A stretch of 7,663 nucleotides of DNA, taken from positions 1 through 7,663 of the forward strand of contig JAITQR010000083.1 in assembly GCA_031288815.1 (NCBI GenBank), in the 5' to 3' direction. This document shows, one piece after another, positions 4,096 to 7,663 of the stretch. Made by a program: the position numbers and the translations under genes. The DNA comes from Treponema sp. Its GTDB lineage: Bacteria; Spirochaetota; Spirochaetia; Treponematales; Breznakiellaceae. How positions within the stretch are numbered: the first letter of the stretch is position 1; every line of letters starts with the position of its first letter. The notes under the pieces were generated by a model that did not search any database, had not been told where the DNA came from, and was given only the letters and a program-made list of their open reading frames with translations.

Positions 4096-5780
4096 CCGCC
4101 GGCGCCGTTCAAGCCCCCGTCCCGCCCTTTGTCCGCGCCGCCCGGCACGGTGATTCTGTTTTTCCAGAAGAGGCCGTTGAGTTTTTTCAGCTTTCCTTCC
4201 CCGATAAGGAACCTGACGCAGCGTTTTACGTCTTCCCCTGACCAGCGGATGTTTTCCGCCCGGCTCAGCACGGCGGCGGCCTCGTCAATAGTATAGGCCC
4301 GTTTGTTCTTGCGGAAGAAATCCACCAGGCTTGCCTCCTCCCGAAGCTCCGCCCCGGCTTCCCCCTGGCAGACATCGCAGCAGGGCGATTCCGGGCTTTC
4401 GCTGTCGCCCTGGTAGTCAAGCAGCCGCAGGAGCGCTTCCCTCCTGCAATGGCCCGTGTCCCGCGCGTAGTCCAGCAGCCCGGCGAGACGCCGCCGGCCG
4501 GCTTCCGATCCTGCCCTTTTCAGAGTCCTCCCGTCCTCCGGCCCCCAGAGCAGTACCGCTTTTGACTGGAGCCCGTCCCTGCCCGCCCTGCCCGATTCCT
4601 GAAGGTACGCTTCCACCGAAGGAGAGCAGTCCCGGTGTATGACCGTGCGGATATCCGCTTTATCGACTCCCATCCCATAGGCGCAGGTCGAAACGAGTAC
4701 CCCTTCGGGGTTGTGAAAAAACCAGTCTTCAATCTTCTTTTTTTCTTCCCGGCTTAATCCGGCGTGGTAGAACCGGATTTCCCGGTACCAGGGCATCCCC
4801 AGATCCGCGAATTCGTTTCTCAGGTACCGGGCAAGCTTCTCCGTCCCGGGCCGGGACGAGCAGAACACGATGGCCGGACGCCGGTTCGCCAGAAGCAGAT
4901 CCCGTACCGCCAGATCCCTGACGATGCAGCCCCGGGCGCGATAGGTAATATTACTCCGATCCGGATTACCCACAATCCGCCGCGCCCCTTCGCCGCCGAA
5001 GATGTACTGCCCTATTTTTTCCAGCACCTGGGCGCTGGCGGTGGCGGTAAAGGCGGTTACCATGGGCGATCCGGCGGCCTCGATAATCCGGCCGATCTCA
5101 AGGTAACTTGGCCTGAAACTTTCGCCCCATTCGCTGACGCAGTGGGCCTCGTCAATAACGGTATGGGCGATTTTTACGCTCCCCAGCCGGGCCATTACCC
5201 GGGGAGTCAGCAGCACTTCCGGATTGGCGATGATAAATTTACTTTGGCCGGATCGCAGCTTTTCCCAGACAGCCTCCCTTTCCTCCCTGTCCTGTCCTCC
5301 CCGGAGTATGACCGGGGAAAAACCCCGCTCCCTAAGACGCCGTTCCTGATCCGCCATTAGCGACAGGATCGGATAGATAACCAGGGTCGGCCCCTCCATG
5401 AGCATGGCCGGAAGCTGGAAACAGAGGGACTTCCCCGCCCCGGTAGGGAGGATCACGATCTGTCTGCCCAGGTCGGCCCGGTCCTCCCCGGTTTTTTCCG
5501 CCGTCTCTTCCCCGGCTTCCTCCTCCTCCGTCCCGGTTCCGTAAGCGGCTTCCCGGCCGGTTCCCGCTTCCTCCGGCGGCCCCGCCGTCCCTTCCGGCTC
5601 CGCTGATTTCCCGGCGTCCCCGGACTCCGGCCAGCGCAGGGGGATGCCCGCCCCTTCGGCCGCTTCCAGGATGTTCGCCACCACCAGGCGCTGATAGGGG
5701 AAAAGGTAGGAAAGCCCGAAAAGCCGGCTTACCGCCTCGTTTAAAGGGTCTCCGCAGCCCTCTGTTTGTCCTTCCGTCAA
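4029..5780 (-). CDS. recQ: RecQ-family ATP-dependent DNA helicase with an acidic insertion
   Basis: 583-residue 3'-to-5' helicase of superfamily 2, expected to act in recombination and repair. Motifs in order: motif 0 FPYQR (27-31), Walker A LPTGAGKS (111-118, K117), motif Ia YPILSLMADQ (136-145), Walker B DEAHCVSEWGESFRPSY (210-226, including the RecQ aromatic loop), motif III FTATAS (244-249), motif IV IVFCSS (304-309), motif V STCAYGMGVDK (364-374), motif VI QESGRAGRDG (394-403). Zinc-binding cysteines are C445, C467, C468 and C471, then a winged-helix-like region at about 480-545. There is no HRDC domain, and the last 35 residues are low complexity. Residues 43-105 are an extra Glu/Gly/Ala-rich stretch not normal for RecQ. 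The start is TTG, chosen because GGAGG lies 8 bases upstream. It is divergent from rlpA and overlaps the cyclase gene by 67 bp at the 3' end. Confidence 0.93.
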   Translation of the reverse strand: MTEGQTEGCGDPLNEAVSRLFGLSYLFPYQRLVVANILEAAEGAGIPLRWPESGDAGKSAEPEGTAGPPEEAGTGREAAYGTGTEEEEAGEETAEKTGEDRADLGRQIVILPTGAGKSLCFQLPAMLMEGPTLVIYPILSLMADQERRLRERGFSPVILRGGQDREEREAVWEKLRSGQSKFIIANPEVLLTPRVMARLGSVKIAHTVIDEAHCVSEWGESFRPSYLEIGRIIEAAGSPMVTAFTATASAQVLEKIGQYIFGGEGARRIVGNPDRSNITYRARGCIVRDLAVRDLLLANRRPAIVFCSSRPGTEKLARYLRNEFADLGMPWYREIRFYHAGLSREEKKKIEDWFFHNPEGVLVSTCAYGMGVDKADIRTVIHRDCSPSVEAYLQESGRAGRDGLQSKAVLLWGPEDGRTLKRAGSEAGRRRLAGLLDYARDTGHCRREALLRLLDYQGDSESPESPCCDVCQGEAGAELREEASLVDFFRKNKRAYTIDEAAAVLSRAENIRWSGEDVKRCVRFLIGEGKLKKLNGLFWKNRITVPGGADKGRDGGLNGAGGYASATTRRGNESMPLMGTGKA

Positions 5781-5853
5781 TTTCGTTTCCTCCGCATGGC
5801 CTATATAGGGCGCGGAATGGCGGGTTTGGTTTAATCAGGGGAAAATGTTTCCT

Positions 5854-5888
5854 TATTCCCCCTCGTTCTTTTGCCGATAAGGGGAATA
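5854..5888 (+). promoter_or_regulatory. Inverted repeat that could mask the rlpA ribosome site
   Basis: TATTCCCC (5854-5861) is the exact complement of GGGGAATA (5881-5888), which contains the rlpA Shine-Dalgarno bases and the first base of its ATG. The loop is 19 bases. In RNA this 8-bp stem would hide the start site. Nearby GGGGAA (5839-5844) offers a competing partner for the same C-run. It lies in the 107-bp recQ-rlpA divergent gap, where I see no strong promoter on either strand; TATATA near 5802-5809 is a weak candidate for recQ. Confidence 0.25.
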
Positions 5889-6898
5889 TGAAAAAGCTCT
5901 TGGCAGTATTGTATATTGTCCTGGCAGGCGCCGGGTTCTGCGCCGCCCAGGCGCCGGGCGCCGTTTTCCGGCAGGAAGGCATCGCGTCCTGGTACGGGAC
6001 GGAATTTGACGGCCGGCCTACAGCCTCGGGGGAAATTTTCAATTCCTCCCTGTATACCGCGGCTCATCCCATCCTGCCCTTCGGGACTATTCTAACGGTG
6101 ACCAATCAGCACAACGGCAGAAAGGTCAATGTGCGGATTAACGACCGGGGCCCCTTTGTTTCCGCCAGGATCATCGATCTTTCCCGCGCCGCGGCGGAAC
6201 AGCTTGATATGCTGGTAACCGGAACCGCGCCGGTGCTGGTTGAGGGAACCGTGAACCCCGGAGCCAACAGCGTCGGCGTTTCCGATCAGGGCCAGTATTC
6301 GGCGGGAACAAACGCCGCGGCCATCTCCGGCGGCGGCTGGTCCAACGCGACTTCCCAGGTGGTAACCGCCCTGCCTCCCGCTTCCCAGGATACCGTGATC
6401 ATCCAGCAGTACCAGCCCCCGGCCCAGCCGGTTCAGCAGCCCCAACAGGTACAGCAGTACCAGCCGGCCCCCCAGCCTCAACAGATACAACAGTACCAGC
6501 CGGTACAGCAGCTCCCCCCGGTCCAACAGGTGCAGCAGTACCAGCCGGTACAGCAGGCCCCGCCGGTTCAAGTGGTGCAGAAGCTTCAGCCCGTACAGAT
6601 CATTACCGCGGAACCCGCTCCTGTGGAGACGCCTCTTCCGGAGCCAAAACCCATCACGATCCCCGCGATGACCCCGAATAAGATCTACCGGATACAGGTG
6701 GGTTCTTACAAGGTCGCCAGGAACGCCGTGGAAGCCTATGAGAAGCTTAAAAAAGCGGGGCTGAGTCCGGTGTATGAACGGAACGGGGAATATTTCCGGG
6801 TGGTGCTTTCCGGGATTCATTCGGAGGATGTGGAATCGGTAACCAGAAAAATCGGCGCCGCGGGTTTCGGGCAGCCCCTGTTCCGTACGGAAAAATAG
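5888..6898 (+). CDS. rlpA: RlpA, septal-ring lytic transglycosylase (DPBB + SPOR)
   Basis: 336-residue exported protein. RlpA cleaves glycan strands lacking stem peptides and helps daughter-cell separation. A signal peptide covers about residues 1-22 (MKKLLAVLYIVLAGAGFC, cleavage near CAAQA). The double-psi beta-barrel domain at 31-120 carries ASWYGTEFDGRPTASGE, TAAHPILPFGT and VRINDRGPFVSARIIDLS. E49 and D86 match the acidic residues reported as catalytic in Pseudomonas RlpA. A glutamine/proline linker at about 170-235 repeats QQYQP four times. A SPOR domain at 265-335 (YRIQVGSYKVARNAVEAY, EYFRVVLSG) should bind denuded septal glycan. ATG 5888 follows AAGGGG with short spacing. C18 is preceded by AGF rather than a good lipobox, so a soluble periplasmic form is more likely than a lipoprotein. 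It ends 5 bp from the convergent MFS gene. Confidence 0.94.
   Translation: MKKLLAVLYIVLAGAGFCAAQAPGAVFRQEGIASWYGTEFDGRPTASGEIFNSSLYTAAHPILPFGTILTVTNQHNGRKVNVRINDRGPFVSARIIDLSRAAAEQLDMLVTGTAPVLVEGTVNPGANSVGVSDQGQYSAGTNAAAISGGGWSNATSQVVTALPPASQDTVIIQQYQPPAQPVQQPQQVQQYQPAPQPQQIQQYQPVQQLPPVQQVQQYQPVQQAPPVQVVQKLQPVQIITAEPAPVETPLPEPKPITIPAMTPNKIYRIQVGSYKVARNAVEAYEKLKKAGLSPVYERNGEYFRVVLSGIHSEDVESVTRKIGAAGFGQPLFRTEK
6401..6562 (+). repeat. QQYQP-coding repeats in the rlpA linker
   Basis: Four QQYQP units start at residues 173, 189, 201 and 216 (bases 6404, 6452, 6488 and 6533). The last two share AGTACCAGCCGGTACAGCAG exactly. Spacing is uneven (48, 36 and 45 bp), always in frame. This is an extended, flexible spacer between the catalytic and SPOR domains, and a likely site of length change by replication slippage. 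Confidence 0.7.
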
Positions 6899-6903
6899 CC
6901 CCT

Positions 6904-7663
6904 CTATGCGGGCCTTTCCCGGTTGTTCAGCATGACAAACGCCGCGAGACCCAATCCCAGAAACAGGGAAACGATAAAAAAGGCGCCTGAAAAACCCAAA
7001 CGCTGATAGAAGAAACCGCCCCCCAGGGCCCCGCAGGTATTGCCGATAGAAATGAATATCTCGTGAAGGGCCATGTTCTTCCTGGGGTTTTTACCGGTGA
7101 CGCTGGAATGAAAGATACTGTTGTTGTAGCAGCAGGAATTGACAAACCCGTAAACGGAAACAATGACAAAATAGAAATTCAGGCGGCTTCCCGCCAGCGC
7201 AAAGGCCAGGGCGCAGAAGAGGAGGCCGCCCTGGACCAGAATAAACCAGCGCCGGTTGAAATGCCAGCGGGTAAAACGGGCAAGAATAGTAAACCCGATA
7301 AGCCCGGCGATACAGCGGACAAAAAGTACCAAACCCGCTGTCCGCTCGGTATAGCCAAGACCGTCCCTGATGTGGAGGGGGACGATATTAACCAGTATCC
7401 CTACGAACAGGTTGGAAGAAAGCACCCCTATCCACCCCCGGTAACGGTAGAGATCCATAACCTTTTCCCGCCGGGGGTTGGGCCGGGGCCGCGCGGAGGC
7501 CGGCCGGTTTTCGCCGTCCCGGATTTTCCCCTGCCCGGAGCCTTCCGGGGCGGAATCTAAGTCCGGGGAAATCTCCTCCACCAGGGAAGGCCTCTGAATC
7601 CGGCGGAGCAGAAAGAACAGGATTCCCAAAACCAGGAAGAACCCCAGGTTGACCGCGAGAAAG
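6904..7663 (-). CDS. Major facilitator superfamily transporter, C-terminal half (5' end outside window)
   Basis: The open frame enters at the right edge and gives about 252 residues ending at TAG (6906-6904). The first ~19 residues are a membrane helix (FLAVNLGFFLVLGILFFLL), expected to be helix 6. A hydrophilic, charged loop of about 45 residues follows (IQRPSLVEE to REKVMDLYRYRG), the usual central loop of a 12-helix MFS protein. Six further helices follow, around WIGVLSSNLFVGILVNIV, GLVLFVRCIAGLIGFTIL, WFILVQGGLLFCALAFAL, FYFVIVSVYGFVNS, the stretch from IFISIGNTCGALGGGFF, and FFIVSLFLGLGLAAFVML. The substrate is not readable from this half; the shape resembles drug- or metabolite-exporting MFS members. 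The TTG at 7629 is internal, not the start. It is convergent with rlpA, 5 bp apart, with no room for a terminator between them. Confidence 0.85.
   Translation of the reverse strand, partial: FLAVNLGFFLVLGILFFLLRRIQRPSLVEEISPDLDSAPEGSGQGKIRDGENRPASARPRPNPRREKVMDLYRYRGWIGVLSSNLFVGILVNIVPLHIRDGLGYTERTAGLVLFVRCIAGLIGFTILARFTRWHFNRRWFILVQGGLLFCALAFALAGSRLNFYFVIVSVYGFVNSCCYNNSIFHSSVTGKNPRKNMALHEIFISIGNTCGALGGGFFYQRLGFSGAFFIVSLFLGLGLAAFVMLNNRERPA

Noticed and set aside
4764..5360. 198-codon plus-strand ORF inside recQ
   Set aside because: It lies opposite the conserved helicase motifs; its translation is compositionally biased and has no recognisable domain.
5888..5950. RlpA as a lipoprotein
   Set aside because: The cysteine at residue 18 is preceded by AGF, a poor lipobox, while an AxA-like signal peptidase I site follows; relaxed spirochaete lipoboxes keep a small doubt.
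6092..6820. Leucine-rich minus-strand ORF opposite rlpA
   Set aside because: Its repeats are the complement of the QQYQP-coding linker, and the rlpA domains are unambiguous.
7063..7560. Plus-strand ORF opposite the MFS gene
   Set aside because: It is the antisense of transmembrane helices and lacks a convincing start or domain.
1..7663. CRISPR array, tRNA, rRNA or known riboswitch
   Set aside because: No regularly spaced repeats, cloverleaf or conserved riboswitch core was found on reading both strands; a covariance-model search would be needed to be certain.

Overview
The window looks like a chromosomal stretch from a Gram-negative, spirochaete-like bacterium. A Treponema-type host, perhaps gut-associated, is my best guess, held with moderate confidence. 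The reasons are an LL-diaminopimelate aminotransferase (DapL), an outer-membrane beta-barrel with a terminal phenylalanine, a Q/P-rich RlpA with a SPOR domain, and palindromic intergenic repeats of a kind I associate with treponemes. No marker gene proves the taxonomy. Genes are GC-rich and tightly packed, except for a loose, partly AT-rich stretch at about 1024-3432.

Layout. (1) 1-1023: the 3' part of dapL (lysine/diaminopimelate synthesis), then a complete small PPC/DUF296-domain protein, probably in one operon. (2) 1024-3432: a repeat-laden, decaying region. It holds hairpin repeats, a dyad element around 1088-1191, a probable dead secreted-protein gene (1351-1631), an intact beta-barrel gene (1831-2457), and a second secreted-protein gene broken by a 74-bp hairpin insertion (2511-2921). 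It also has two 46-bp inverted repeats (1629-1674 and 3088-3133) that bracket the barrel gene and the broken gene. The region ends with a diverged second copy of the last ~90 bp of the PPC gene (3204-3298). (3) 3433-4095: a metal-dependent cyclase/kynurenine-formamidase-like hydrolase, preceded by a promoter with an operator-like palindrome. (4) 4029-5780, minus: a RecQ-type helicase whose tail overlaps the cyclase gene by 67 bp. (5) 5888-6898: RlpA, divergent from recQ. (6) 6904-7663, minus: the C-terminal half of an MFS transporter, running off the window and convergent with rlpA.

The most informative structural observation is that the end of the PPC gene is present twice, 2270 bp apart, with the second copy directly ahead of the cyclase. 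The simplest reading is an ancestral order dapL - PPC gene - cyclase, into which about 2.2 kb carrying the outer-membrane genes was later inserted, or which was rearranged by duplication. No transposase, integrase, phage gene, CRISPR array, tRNA or rRNA was seen. I found no convincing new defence or mobile system; the interest lies in the repeat architecture, the cyclase control region and the unusual RecQ.
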